From positions 1 to 11,326 of the forward strand of contig CALVPW010000083.1 in assembly GCA_944354085.1 (NCBI GenBank): a stretch of 11,326 nucleotides of DNA, in the 5' to 3' direction. Source of the DNA: an uncultured Clostridia bacterium. GTDB lineage: Bacteria; Bacillota; Clostridia; Christensenellales; Borkfalkiaceae. The notes beneath the pieces are model-generated. The model had not been told where the DNA came from. It was given only the letters and a program-made list of their open reading frames with translations, and ran no database searches. Of the stretch, positions 1 to 7,781 are shown piece after piece (position 1 is the first letter of the stretch; each line of letters begins with the position of its first letter). Made by a program: the position numbers and the translations under genes.

Positions 1-1797
1 GAGCGCATCCGCATCGAACCGCCCGCGGACGACGCGCCTTCCCGCATCGAGCCGCGCAGCGCATTCCCCGCGGAGCCTTCGGTGCCCGCGCCTGCCGAAG
101 ACAGCCGCGTCTATCCCGGCATCCGTTCGGCGGCAGATATGTTCGACGATGACGAAAACGACGCCGATTACCGTGTGCCCGACGGGACCGCTGCGGTGCC
201 CGCCGAATCCGCGCGCACGCCGCGGACGAGTTTCGAACGTCCGCTCACAGACCGCGTCGAAGAGGTGCGCGCGCCGCGCCGCGACGATCAGGAGCCTGCG
301 CCCGTGCCGCAAAAGCATGTATACAAGGCGTATGTGCGCCCCAGCCTCGAAAATCTTGCCGAGGTCAAGAACCAGGTGAGCGTCTCGCAGGAGGAGATCG
401 AGCAGAACTCCGCCATCATCGTGGAGACGCTCGCGGGCTTCCGCGTGGATGCCGAAGTCGTCAAAGTCACGGTGGGATCCGCGGTCACCCGCTACGATAT
501 CGATATCCCGCGCAACGTGACGGTGAGCGCCGTCATCAAGCGCGACGCCGAGATCGCCATGCGTCTGCATGCGCGCGACGGCGTGAACATCTATTCCAAT
601 TCGGAGGCGGGCGCCATCTCCATCGAAGTGCCCAATTCCAGCCGCGCGACGGTGAGCCTCAAATCGGTGATGATGGCGGACGAGTACGTCAACGCCAAGC
701 CCAATTCGCTCGTCTTTGCCATCGGGAAAGACGTCGAAGGGCGCAGCGTGTGCGGCAACATCGTCAAGATGAAGCACCTTCTGGTGGCGGGCGCGACGGG
801 CTCGGGCAAATCGGTATGCCTCAACGCCATGCTCATCAGCCTCATCTGTAAATACTCGCCCGAGGACATGCGCCTCATCCTCATCGACCCCAAAAAGGTG
901 GAGTTCGCCGTGTTCGACGGGCTGCCGCACCTGATGATCAACGAGATCATCGCCGACGCGCAAAAAGCCATCTCCGCGCTCAATTGGGCGATCAAGGAGA
1001 TGGAGCGCCGCTATACGCTGTTCGAGAAGAAGACGCGCGGCGGCATGAACGTGCACAACCTCGACGAATACAACGCCCATCTCACGGAAGACGAGGAAAA
1101 ACTTCCCAAGATCGTCATCGTCGTGGACGAGCTCGCAGACCTCATGTCGGTCGCCAAAAAGGAGATCGAAGACCGTATCCAGCGCCTCGCGCAAAAGGCG
1201 CGCGCGGCGGGCATGCACCTTGTCATCGCGACCCAGCGCCCTTCCGTCGACGTCATCACGGGCGTCATCAAAGGCAATCTGCCCACGCGTCTTGCGTTCC
1301 GCGTCATCCAGGAAGTCGACTCGCGCACCATCCTCGACGAATCGGGCGCGCAAAAACTTTTGGGGCTCGGCGATATGCTCTTCCGCACCGAGGGCATGTA
1401 TAACTGCCTGCGCGTGCAGGGCGCGTTCGTCGGCTCCGACGAGGTGCAGAAGATCGTCGAGGACATCAAAACGCACAACGAGGCGTACTTCGACGAATCC
1501 GTCGCCGATTTCATCAACCGCGAAGAGAGCGGCGCCGTGGGCATCGGCGGCGACGCCGAGGACGACGGCGCGCCCGACCCGCAGTATATCAATGCGCTCC
1601 GCATCGTCGTCAAACTCGGGCAGGCGTCCATTTCGCTCATCCAGCGCAAGTGTTCGGTGGGGTACAACCATGCGGGCAAGATCATCGAATGGATGGAGAT
1701 GATGGGTTACATCTCCGCCTTCGACGGCAAAGCGAAAGCGCGTACCGTGCTGCTTTCCAAGGAAGATTTCGAATCCAAATACGGAGACCTTGACTGA
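1..1797 (+). CDS. ftsK: FtsK/SpoIIIE family DNA translocase, C-terminal part (5' end outside window)
   Basis: ATP-driven double-stranded DNA pump that moves chromosomal DNA through the division or sporulation septum. The reading frame is open from base 1, so the start and the N-terminal membrane segments lie upstream; residues here count from the first codon in the window. About residues 1-105 are a Pro/Ala/charged linker. The alpha/beta part of the motor begins near residue 110 (RPSLENL) and includes VTRYDIDIP and IEVPNSSR. Walker A is GATGSGKS (264-271). Walker B is IVIVVDELADL, with Asp376. IATQRPSVDVITGVIKGN is the usual conserved stretch after it. The DNA-reading gamma winged helix is at about 526-595 (QASISLIQRK, GYNHAGKIIEWME). 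The stop codon overlaps the rimO start by one base (TGATG), indicating translational coupling. FtsK and SpoIIIE cannot be told apart without the N-terminus. The family assignment is secure. Confidence 0.96.
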   Translation, partial: ERIRIEPPADDAPSRIEPRSAFPAEPSVPAPAEDSRVYPGIRSAADMFDDDENDADYRVPDGTAAVPAESARTPRTSFERPLTDRVEEVRAPRRDDQEPAPVPQKHVYKAYVRPSLENLAEVKNQVSVSQEEIEQNSAIIVETLAGFRVDAEVVKVTVGSAVTRYDIDIPRNVTVSAVIKRDAEIAMRLHARDGVNIYSNSEAGAISIEVPNSSRATVSLKSVMMADEYVNAKPNSLVFAIGKDVEGRSVCGNIVKMKHLLVAGATGSGKSVCLNAMLISLICKYSPEDMRLILIDPKKVEFAVFDGLPHLMINEIIADAQKAISALNWAIKEMERRYTLFEKKTRGGMNVHNLDEYNAHLTEDEEKLPKIVIVVDELADLMSVAKKEIEDRIQRLAQKARAAGMHLVIATQRPSVDVITGVIKGNLPTRLAFRVIQEVDSRTILDESGAQKLLGLGDMLFRTEGMYNCLRVQGAFVGSDEVQKIVEDIKTHNEAYFDESVADFINREESGAVGIGGDAEDDGAPDPQYINALRIVVKLGQASISLIQRKCSVGYNHAGKIIEWMEMMGYISAFDGKAKARTVLLSKEDFESKYGDLD

Positions 1798-3122
1798 TGA
1801 AAAAGACGTTCGGCATGATCGGGCTGGGGTGCGATAAGAACCGTGTGGACGGGGAACGCATCCTCGGCGAGATCGAGCGCCACGGCTGTACGATCACGGA
1901 CGACATCCGAAAGGCGCAGGTGCTCGTCGTGAACACCTGCGCCTTTCTGAACGCGGCGCGCAAAGAGGCGATCGAGGCGGTCCTCGAGGGGAATTCCTGC
2001 CGCAGCGGCGGCGTGCTCGAAAAGATCGTGGTCACGGGCTGTCTTCCCGAAAAGTATGTCGCCGAGCTCTTTCCCGCGCTGACGGAGGCAGACGTGTTTT
2101 TGGGCGTCGCCGACCATACCGCGCTGTTCCCCGCCTTGGAGCGCGCATACGCGGGCGAACGCGTCAACGCCGTGCATACGGGACGGGAGGGGGCGCGGCG
2201 CGTGATCTCCACGCCGCCCCATCTCAAATATCTGAAGATCGCAGACGGCTGCTTCAATCACTGCACGTACTGCCTCATCCCCAAGATCAGGGGGAAATAC
2301 CGTTCCTATCCCATGGACGCGCTCGTTGCCGAGGCAAAGAGCCTCGGCGATACGCAGGAGCTCGTCGTCGTCGCGCAGGATACCACCCGCTACGGGGAGG
2401 ACCGCGGCGAAAATCAATTTGTGGAATTGCTGCAAAAACTTTCGGAATGTGACAACATCTGTCATATTCGTCTGCTATACTGTTATCCGGAAGTCGTCAC
2501 CGACGCGCTTATCCGCGAGATCGCGGAAAATCCCAAGATCGTAAAATATCTCGATATCCCCCTCCAGCACAGCGAGGACCGCATCCTCAGACTGATGGGG
2601 CGGCGGGGGAGCCGCGCCGAATATCTCGCGCTCCTTACAAAGCTCAGGCAAAGCGTGCAGGGGATCGCCGTGCGCACCACGTTCATTGCGGGTTTTCCTA
2701 CGGAGACGGAGGAAGAGCACGCGGCGCTCCTCTCCTTTTTGGAGGAGGCGCGCTTTGAGAACTGCGGCTTTTTTGCCTATTCGCGCGAACCGGATACGCC
2801 CGCCTATAAGCTCAAAGGGCAGATCGCGGCGCGCGTCAAGCAAAAGCGGGTGCGCGCGCTCTACCGCGCGCAGCAGGCGATCTCCGCCGCCCGTCTGCAA
2901 GGCTATGTCGGGCAGACGCTGCGCGTTTTGTGCGACGGCGTGGATCTGACAAAGTCCTGCTTTGTGGGCAGGGCGTATTTTCAGGCATACGAGATCGACG
3001 GCTGCGTCTACTTTACCGCCGAACGGGCGGAGACGGGCGCGGTGTACGATGTTGCGATCGAACGTGCCGATGCTTACGATCTATATGGCAGCGTGCTGAA
3101 TCATAAGGAGAAAAACATATGA
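1797..3122 (+). CDS. rimO: Ribosomal protein S12 (aspartate-C3)-methylthiotransferase RimO
   Basis: Radical-SAM enzyme carrying two [4Fe-4S] clusters; the family adds a methylthio group to a conserved aspartate of ribosomal protein S12. The 441 residues match the usual family length. The N-terminal methylthiotransferase domain carries its cluster cysteines at 12 (GLGCDKNRVD), 48 (NTCAF) and 82 (TGCLP). The radical-SAM motif CxxxCxxC is at Cys152, Cys156 and Cys159 (DGCFNHCTYC). A TRAM-type RNA/protein-binding domain follows at roughly 370-430. The GLGCxKNxVD signature, IADGC context and AQDTTRYG motif favour RimO over the tRNA enzyme MiaB. The ATG shares its A with the ftsK stop, and a GGAG at 1783-1786 lies 10 nt upstream. 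The 3' end overlaps pgsA by 4 nt (ATGA). Nothing is missing from the catalytic core. Confidence 0.95.
   Translation: MKKTFGMIGLGCDKNRVDGERILGEIERHGCTITDDIRKAQVLVVNTCAFLNAARKEAIEAVLEGNSCRSGGVLEKIVVTGCLPEKYVAELFPALTEADVFLGVADHTALFPALERAYAGERVNAVHTGREGARRVISTPPHLKYLKIADGCFNHCTYCLIPKIRGKYRSYPMDALVAEAKSLGDTQELVVVAQDTTRYGEDRGENQFVELLQKLSECDNICHIRLLYCYPEVVTDALIREIAENPKIVKYLDIPLQHSEDRILRLMGRRGSRAEYLALLTKLRQSVQGIAVRTTFIAGFPTETEEEHAALLSFLEEARFENCGFFAYSREPDTPAYKLKGQIAARVKQKRVRALYRAQQAISAARLQGYVGQTLRVLCDGVDLTKSCFVGRAYFQAYEIDGCVYFTAERAETGAVYDVAIERADAYDLYGSVLNHKEKNI
3105..3110 (+). promoter_or_regulatory. Ribosome-binding site of pgsA
   Basis: AAGGAG, 8 nt before the ATG at 3119, lies inside the last codons of rimO. 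It supports initiation at the overlapping ATGA and hence tight coupling of the two genes. Confidence 0.8.
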
Positions 3123-3724
3123 ACCTTCCCAACAAGATCACGCTCACGCGTATCTTCATGATCCCCGTTTTCGTCCTCTTTTTCTATCTGGACGTGATGC
3201 CCTGCAACTTCCTCGTTGCAGCCGTCGTATTTTTGCTCGCGGCGTTCACCGACGCGCTCGACGGGCATATTGCCCGTTCGCGCGGGCTTGTGACCAACCT
3301 CGGGAAATTCCTCGATCCCATTGCCGATAAGGTGCTCGTTTCCACGGCGTTCGTGCTGCTCCTGACGCGCGGCGGCGTGTTCGAGGTGGAATTTTTTGCA
3401 GGCTGGGGGCTCATCGTCGCGGGGATCTGCGTCGCCGTCATCCTGGCGCGCGAACTCATCGTCAGCGGGTTCCGCATGATCGCCGCGGGGCAGAACGTCG
3501 TTCTGGCGGCGGATAAGCTCGGCAAGCTCAAAACGGTGTTTCAAGATCTTTCCATTGCGCTCGTTCTGGCGGGCATGTCCTTTTTGGACAGCCGCGCGGG
3601 CGTGGTGATCGCCATCGTCGGCATCTTCTGTTTTTACGTGTGTACGGTGCTCACGATCGTCTCGGGCGCGAACTATATCCTCAAAAACAAGCAGGTGCTC
3701 TCCGATAAGGAGGCGCAGGCGTGA
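3119..3724 (+). CDS. pgsA: CDP-diacylglycerol--glycerol-3-phosphate 3-phosphatidyltransferase (PgsA)
   Basis: Integral membrane enzyme of the CDP-alcohol phosphotransferase family. It condenses CDP-diacylglycerol with glycerol-3-phosphate to phosphatidylglycerophosphate, the committed step to phosphatidylglycerol and cardiolipin. The full family motif D-x2-DG-x2-AR-x8-G-x3-D-x3-D is present: Asp45, Asp48-Gly49, Ala52-Arg53, Gly62, Asp66 and Asp70. The N-terminal NLPNKITLTRI and the later ARELIVSGFRMIA (about 110-122) are typical of PgsA rather than of phosphatidylserine synthases. Hydrophobic segments near 12-25, 31-47, 72-83, 95-110, 140-155 and 160-190 fit a six-helix membrane protein. Length is 201 residues against about 180-200 for the family. 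It overlaps rimO and cinA by 4 nt each, in the middle of the operon. Confidence 0.95.
   Translation: MNLPNKITLTRIFMIPVFVLFFYLDVMPCNFLVAAVVFLLAAFTDALDGHIARSRGLVTNLGKFLDPIADKVLVSTAFVLLLTRGGVFEVEFFAGWGLIVAGICVAVILARELIVSGFRMIAAGQNVVLAADKLGKLKTVFQDLSIALVLAGMSFLDSRAGVVIAIVGIFCFYVCTVLTIVSGANYILKNKQVLSDKEAQA
3707..3713 (+). promoter_or_regulatory. Ribosome-binding site deciding the GTG start of cinA
   Basis: AAGGAGG with a 7-nt spacer to GTG at 3721. It is the strongest Shine-Dalgarno match around this junction and supports the non-ATG start, which overlaps the pgsA stop as GTGA. Confidence 0.85.
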
Positions 3725-4803
3725 AATACGCGGGCGTCGTGCTCAGAAACAACAAGAACGGGCTATCATCCGTCGGCTACGCGCCCGTTCTCGACGCGCT
3801 GCTCGCGGGCGGCGTATTTTTGGACGAGGTGGTGCTGCTCCCGTACGACGCGCCCGCCCGCGTTTCGGCGGCGCTGCTGCGGCTCTCCACCGAATGCGAC
3901 GGCGTGTTCCTCGTCTGCGCGCGGGTGCTCGCGCCCTCTGCGAAGGACGCCGTTGCCGCCGCGGCGGAAGGGACGTTTTCCGAGGAGTACCTGCTCGAAA
4001 CGGAAGACTGCCTCTTTGCCGTCCTGCCCGAAGGCGAACGTGGCGCCGCGCTCGTCCGCACGGAAGTGGTGCCCCGCGTCGATAAACGCCGCCGCCGCAC
4101 GTATGCGCGCGTCGTGCTGCGCGCCGTATGCGCCCCGCAGGAAAAGCTCAAAGAGGTGCTCGCCGCGGCGGACGAGGCAGGCAAGGGGAGACTCTCCGTA
4201 CACGCGCTCGAAGAATACGGCTGCACCCGCATCGAAGTATTGTACGATCAGGAGACGCCCAAGATGATCGCCGACGAGGTCGTGCGCATCCTTGCGGACG
4301 GGCTCAAAGAATACGTGTACGCGATGGAGGACGTCTCCTTGGGCGAGCGGCTCGTCGCGGCGCTCAAGCTGCACCGTCTGCACGTTTCCACCGCCGAATC
4401 GTTCACGGCGGGCGGCGTGGGGCGAGAGATCGTCCGCGTGCCCGGGGCGAGCGCCGTCTTTTACGAAGGGATCAATGCGTACGACAACAAGGCGAAGCAC
4501 GAACGCCTCGGCGTGAGCGATTTTACGCTCATGGATAAGGGCGCCGTCTCCGATCAGACGGCGTACGAGATGGCGGCGGGGCTTCTGAAACAGGGGCATT
4601 GCGACGTGGCGATCGCCACCACGGGCATTGCCGGTCCCGACGCCGACGGCACGAACAAGCCCGTCGGGCTGTGTTATATCGCCGTGGGCACCCGCGAGAA
4701 CGTGCGCGTGTTCCGCTTCCATCTTTCGGGCGACCGCGAGACGGTCACGCGAACGGCGATCAATCTGGCGCTCTTCCTCGCCTATAAGGAAGTTTCGCAG
4801 TAA
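3721..4803 (+). CDS. cinA: CinA family protein: intact C-terminal NMN-deamidase-like domain, degenerate N-terminal MoCF-like domain
   Basis: 360 residues, shorter than the roughly 410 typical of two-domain CinA. The C-terminal CinA/PncC domain (about 204-355) looks complete: STAESFTAGG (223-232, family consensus STAESCTGG), VFYEGINAYDNKAKHERLGV, TGIAGP (301-306) and NKPVGLCYIAVG. Members of this family hydrolyse nicotinamide mononucleotide to nicotinic acid mononucleotide. The N-terminal half still follows the CinA layout, including the LP...VVPR block near residue 100 and the linker before 200. However, the TGGLGPTxDD motif of the MoCF domain (COG1058) is replaced by CARVLAPSAKD, and about 50 residues are missing overall. 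I infer that the N-terminal activity (reported as ADP-ribose pyrophosphatase in some CinA proteins) is lost and the deamidase kept. The GTG start is set by a strong Shine-Dalgarno sequence. The gene lies 19 nt before recA, a common pairing. Confidence 0.88.
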   Translation: MKYAGVVLRNNKNGLSSVGYAPVLDALLAGGVFLDEVVLLPYDAPARVSAALLRLSTECDGVFLVCARVLAPSAKDAVAAAAEGTFSEEYLLETEDCLFAVLPEGERGAALVRTEVVPRVDKRRRRTYARVVLRAVCAPQEKLKEVLAAADEAGKGRLSVHALEEYGCTRIEVLYDQETPKMIADEVVRILADGLKEYVYAMEDVSLGERLVAALKLHRLHVSTAESFTAGGVGREIVRVPGASAVFYEGINAYDNKAKHERLGVSDFTLMDKGAVSDQTAYEMAAGLLKQGHCDVAIATTGIAGPDADGTNKPVGLCYIAVGTRENVRVFRFHLSGDRETVTRTAINLALFLAYKEVSQ

Positions 4804-4809
4804 AAAATC

Positions 4810-4815
4810 AAGGAG
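4810..4815 (+). promoter_or_regulatory. Ribosome-binding site deciding the recA start
   Basis: AAGGAG in the 19-nt cinA-recA gap, 7 nt before the ATG at 4823. The recA frame is open upstream to 4628 inside cinA, but this site and the family N-terminus (MNEEKLKALDAVLAQIEK) fix the start at 4823. Confidence 0.88.
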
Positions 4816-4822
4816 AAGATAT

Positions 4823-5845
4823 ATGAACGAAGAAAAACTCAAAGCGCTCGACGCCGTCCTCGCGCAGATCGAAAAGTCGTACGGCAAGGGCGCGATCATG
4901 AAGCTGGGACAGGACGCAGGCAGCACGGATATCGAGGTCATCCCCACGGGGTGCCTTTCGCTCGATTTAGCGCTCGGGATCGGCGGCTTGCCGCGCGGCA
5001 GGATGGTGGAGATCTACGGGCCCGAATCGTCGGGCAAAACGACGGTCGCCCTTCATGCCGTCGCCGAGGCGCAGAAGCTGGGCGGTATCGCGGCGTTCGT
5101 CGACGCGGAGCATGCGCTCGACCCCGTATATGCCAAAAAGCTCGGCGTCGATCTGGATAACCTGTACGTCTCCCAGCCCGATACGGGCGAACAGGCGCTG
5201 GACATCGTCGACGCGCTCGTGCGTTCTTCGGCGGTGGATATCATCGTGGTGGACTCTGTCGCCGCGCTCACGCCCAAGGCGGAGATCGAAGGGGATATGG
5301 GGGACAGCCACGTGGGGCTCCAGGCGCGCCTCATGAGCCAGGCGCTCCGCAAACTCACCGCCATCGTCAACAAGAGCAAAACGTGCGTCGTGTTCATCAA
5401 CCAGCTGCGCGAGAAGGTGGGCGTCATGTTCGGCAATCCCGAGGTCACCCCGGGCGGCAAGGCGCTCAAATTCTACGCCTCCATCCGCATCGACGTGCGC
5501 AAGACGGATATTTTGAAGGATACCGACGGGGCGGCGGGCAACCGCACGCGCGCCAAAGTCGTCAAAAACAAGCTCGCGCCTCCCTTCCGTCAGGCGGAGT
5601 TCGATATCATGTACGGCGAGGGCGTTTCGCAGGAGGGGTGCATCATCGACCTCGGCGTGCAGTACGACGTCATCAAAAAGAGCGGCGCGTGGTACAGCTA
5701 CAACGACAACAAAGTGGCGAACGGCAGAGAGCGCATGCGCCAATTCTTAAAGGACAATCCCGAACTCGCCAAGGAGATGGAGGACAAGATCCGCGCCGCG
5801 GCGAAGGGCGCGCCCGTCGAGTCGATCGCGGGCGGCGAAGAGTAA
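4823..5845 (+). CDS. recA: Recombinase RecA
   Basis: DNA-dependent ATPase that forms filaments on single-stranded DNA. It catalyses homologous pairing and strand exchange and triggers LexA self-cleavage in the SOS response. At 340 residues it has normal length. Walker A GPESSGKTT occupies 66-74, the same numbering as E. coli RecA. The catalytic Glu is in VDAEHALDP (about 96) and Walker B is IIVVDSVAAL (Asp near 144). Then come GDSHVGLQARLMSQALRKL, loop L2 with FINQLREKVGVMFGNPEVTPGGKALKFYAS, and GNRTRAKVVKNK. The C-terminal tail is acidic (ends AGGEE), as is usual. No promoter or LexA-type GAAC-N4-GTTC box is visible in the short upstream gap, so it appears to be transcribed with the operon. 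recX does not follow; nadE starts 4 nt after the stop. Confidence 0.98.
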   Translation: MNEEKLKALDAVLAQIEKSYGKGAIMKLGQDAGSTDIEVIPTGCLSLDLALGIGGLPRGRMVEIYGPESSGKTTVALHAVAEAQKLGGIAAFVDAEHALDPVYAKKLGVDLDNLYVSQPDTGEQALDIVDALVRSSAVDIIVVDSVAALTPKAEIEGDMGDSHVGLQARLMSQALRKLTAIVNKSKTCVVFINQLREKVGVMFGNPEVTPGGKALKFYASIRIDVRKTDILKDTDGAAGNRTRAKVVKNKLAPPFRQAEFDIMYGEGVSQEGCIIDLGVQYDVIKKSGAWYSYNDNKVANGRERMRQFLKDNPELAKEMEDKIRAAAKGAPVESIAGGEE

Positions 5846-5849
5846 CGCC

Positions 5850-7757
5850 ATGCGGTACGATTTTGTTCGGGCGGCGGCGGAGTGCCCGCCGCTCCGCGTC
5901 GCCGATCCCGCCTACAACGCCAAAACGATCGCGGCTGCGATCGCAAGTCACGCGAAAGCGGGCACGGAGGTGCTCGTCTTTCCCGAGCTTTCGCTCTGCG
6001 GATACACCGCAGGCGATCTTCTGATGCAGCAAAGCCTTCTCGACGGCTGTATGCGGGCGCTTTGTTCGGTGGCGGAGGCGACGCGCGGGACGCACATGCT
6101 GACGTTCGTCGGGCTCCCCGTCGCGGCGGGCGGCAGGCTCTTCAACTGCGCGGCGGCGGTCGCGGAGGGGAAGGTGCTCGGCATCGTGCCCAAAACGCAT
6201 CTTCCCGAATATGCGGAATTTTACGAGGCGCGCTATTTTGCGCCCGCGCCCGCGGAAAATACGACGATCCTTTGCGATGGGGTGAGCGTGCCCTTCGGGC
6301 CTGATCAGCTCTTTTGCGACGCTTCCCGTCCCGAGATCGCCGTTGCGTGCGAGATCTGCGAGGACGTCTGGGTGAGCGACGCGCCTTCCTCCCGCCATGC
6401 GGCGGCGGGCGCGGTCGTCATCGTCAATCTTTCGGCGAGCAACGAGACGATCGGCAAACGCGAATACCGCAAAACGCTGCTTGCGGCGCAATCGGGCAAA
6501 ACGCTGTGCGCGTACGTCTACGCCGATGCGGGCGTGGACGAATCGACGGCGGACGTGGTGTTTGCGGGCAATCATCTCATCTACGAAAACGGGACGCTGC
6601 TTAATGAGAGCCTGCCTTTTTCGGGCGAGGCGGCAGCGGCGGAGATCGACGCGGGCTTCCTGCTGCACGAGCGCAGGCGCATGCACGTGCTGCCGCGGGG
6701 CGGCGCGGGATACGCGGTGCATCGCTGCAGCTTTTTGTCGGAGGCGGCGCCGTCGCTCGTCAGCGTGCCGCAGCTCCCCTTCGTCCCGCAGGAGGAGGGG
6801 GCGCGCGGTGAACGGGCGGAATGCATCCTTACGATGCAGGCGCAGGCGCTGGCGCGCAGGCTCGCGCACGTCCATGCGAAAACGGCGGTCATCGGCATTT
6901 CGGGCGGGCTGGATTCCACGCTCGCGCTCCTTGTGGCCGTGCGCGCGTTTACCATCCTCAAAAAGGATCCTAAGGACATATTTGCCTATACCATGCCCGG
7001 ATTCGGCACCACGGGAAAGACGAAGGGCAATTCCCTCGCTCTCATGCAGGCGCTGGGGGTGACCGCCCGCACCGTGCCCATCGCCGCGGCAGTTTTGAAG
7101 CATTTCGAGGATATCGGTCACGATCCCGCCGTGCTCAACGCGGCGTACGAGAACGCGCAGGCGCGCTATCGTACGATGATCCTGATGGACGTCGCCAACG
7201 AGACGGGCGGCATCGTCGTGGGGACGGGGGATCTTTCGGAACTTGCGCTCGGCTGGTGCACCTTCAACGGCGACCACATGAGCATGTATGCCGTCAACTG
7301 CGGCGTGCCCAAAACGCTCGTCAAACATCTCGTCCGTGCGGAGGCGCGTCGCCTCGGCGGCGAAACGGCGCGCATCCTCGAAGATATTCTGGCGACGGAG
7401 ATCTCGCCCGAGCTGCTCCCGCCCGACAAGGCGGGGAACATCGCGCAAAAGACGGAGAATCTCGTCGGTCCGTACGAGCTGCACGATTTTTATCTGTACC
7501 ACTTCATGCGGCGGGGCGACCCGCCCGCAAAAACGCTCTTTCTTGCCGAACGGGCGTTTGCGGGCAAGTACGACCGCGCGACGCTCAAAAAGTGGCTCGT
7601 GGGGTTTTACCGCCGTTTCTTTGCGCAGCAGTTCAAACGCAACTGCGTGCCGGACGGCGTGAAGGTGGGCTCCGTCTCCCTGTCGCCGCGCGGCGATTGG
7701 CGGATGCCTTCGGATGCTTCGGCGGCGCTGTGGCTGGACGAAGCGGCGTCGTTATAA
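5850..7757 (+). CDS. nadE: Glutamine-dependent NAD+ synthetase
   Basis: Two-domain cytoplasmic enzyme that makes NAD+ from nicotinic acid adenine dinucleotide, ATP and glutamine. The N-terminal nitrilase-type glutaminase domain (about 1-270) shows the Glu-Lys-Cys triad as Glu46 (FPELSLCGYT), Lys115 (PKTHLPEY) and Cys170 (EICEDVW). The C-terminal synthetase domain (about 320-600) has the PP-loop SGGLDST (351-357), followed by PGFGTTGKTK, VGTGDLSELALGWCTFNGDHMSMY and VPKTLVKHLV. The 635 residues match the long, glutamine-using class rather than the about 270-residue ammonia-dependent NadE. The start MRYDFVRAAA fits the family. It is 4 nt after the recA stop with only a weak GAAG-type Shine-Dalgarno sequence, so translation probably relies on coupling to recA. 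Its place after recA is not the usual one (recX or rny often sits there). Confidence 0.96.
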   Translation: MRYDFVRAAAECPPLRVADPAYNAKTIAAAIASHAKAGTEVLVFPELSLCGYTAGDLLMQQSLLDGCMRALCSVAEATRGTHMLTFVGLPVAAGGRLFNCAAAVAEGKVLGIVPKTHLPEYAEFYEARYFAPAPAENTTILCDGVSVPFGPDQLFCDASRPEIAVACEICEDVWVSDAPSSRHAAAGAVVIVNLSASNETIGKREYRKTLLAAQSGKTLCAYVYADAGVDESTADVVFAGNHLIYENGTLLNESLPFSGEAAAAEIDAGFLLHERRRMHVLPRGGAGYAVHRCSFLSEAAPSLVSVPQLPFVPQEEGARGERAECILTMQAQALARRLAHVHAKTAVIGISGGLDSTLALLVAVRAFTILKKDPKDIFAYTMPGFGTTGKTKGNSLALMQALGVTARTVPIAAAVLKHFEDIGHDPAVLNAAYENAQARYRTMILMDVANETGGIVVGTGDLSELALGWCTFNGDHMSMYAVNCGVPKTLVKHLVRAEARRLGGETARILEDILATEISPELLPPDKAGNIAQKTENLVGPYELHDFYLYHFMRRGDPPAKTLFLAERAFAGKYDRATLKKWLVGFYRRFFAQQFKRNCVPDGVKVGSVSLSPRGDWRMPSDASAALWLDEAASL

Positions 7758-7768
7758 AGTAAATTTTC

Positions 7769-7774
7769 GGGAGG
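7769..7774 (+). promoter_or_regulatory. Ribosome-binding site of the GH1 gene
   Basis: GGGAGG, 7 nt before the ATG at 7782, in the 24-nt gap after nadE. The gap is AT-rich compared with its surroundings but holds no recognisable promoter. Confidence 0.82.
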
Positions 7775-7781
7775 AAATAAG

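Noticed and set aside
4698..4713. GAAC...GTTC inverted pair within cinA upstream of recA as a LexA box
   Set aside because: The spacer is 8 nt instead of the 4 nt of the Bacillota SOS box, and it lies within conserved coding sequence more than 100 nt before recA.
4628..4822. 65-codon N-terminal extension of recA
   Set aside because: The extension overlaps the conserved C-terminal CinA domain in another frame, while the RecA family start and a good Shine-Dalgarno sequence lie at 4823.
3766..4947. 393-codon open frame on the minus strand
   Set aside because: It is antisense to cinA and the start of recA, both clearly coding on the + strand; composition is typical of a GC-rich shadow frame.
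5673..7502. 609-codon open frame on the minus strand
   Set aside because: It lies antisense to recA and nadE, is rich in Arg/Asp/His from GC-rich reverse codons, has no recognisable domain and no convincing start signal. It is a shadow of nadE.
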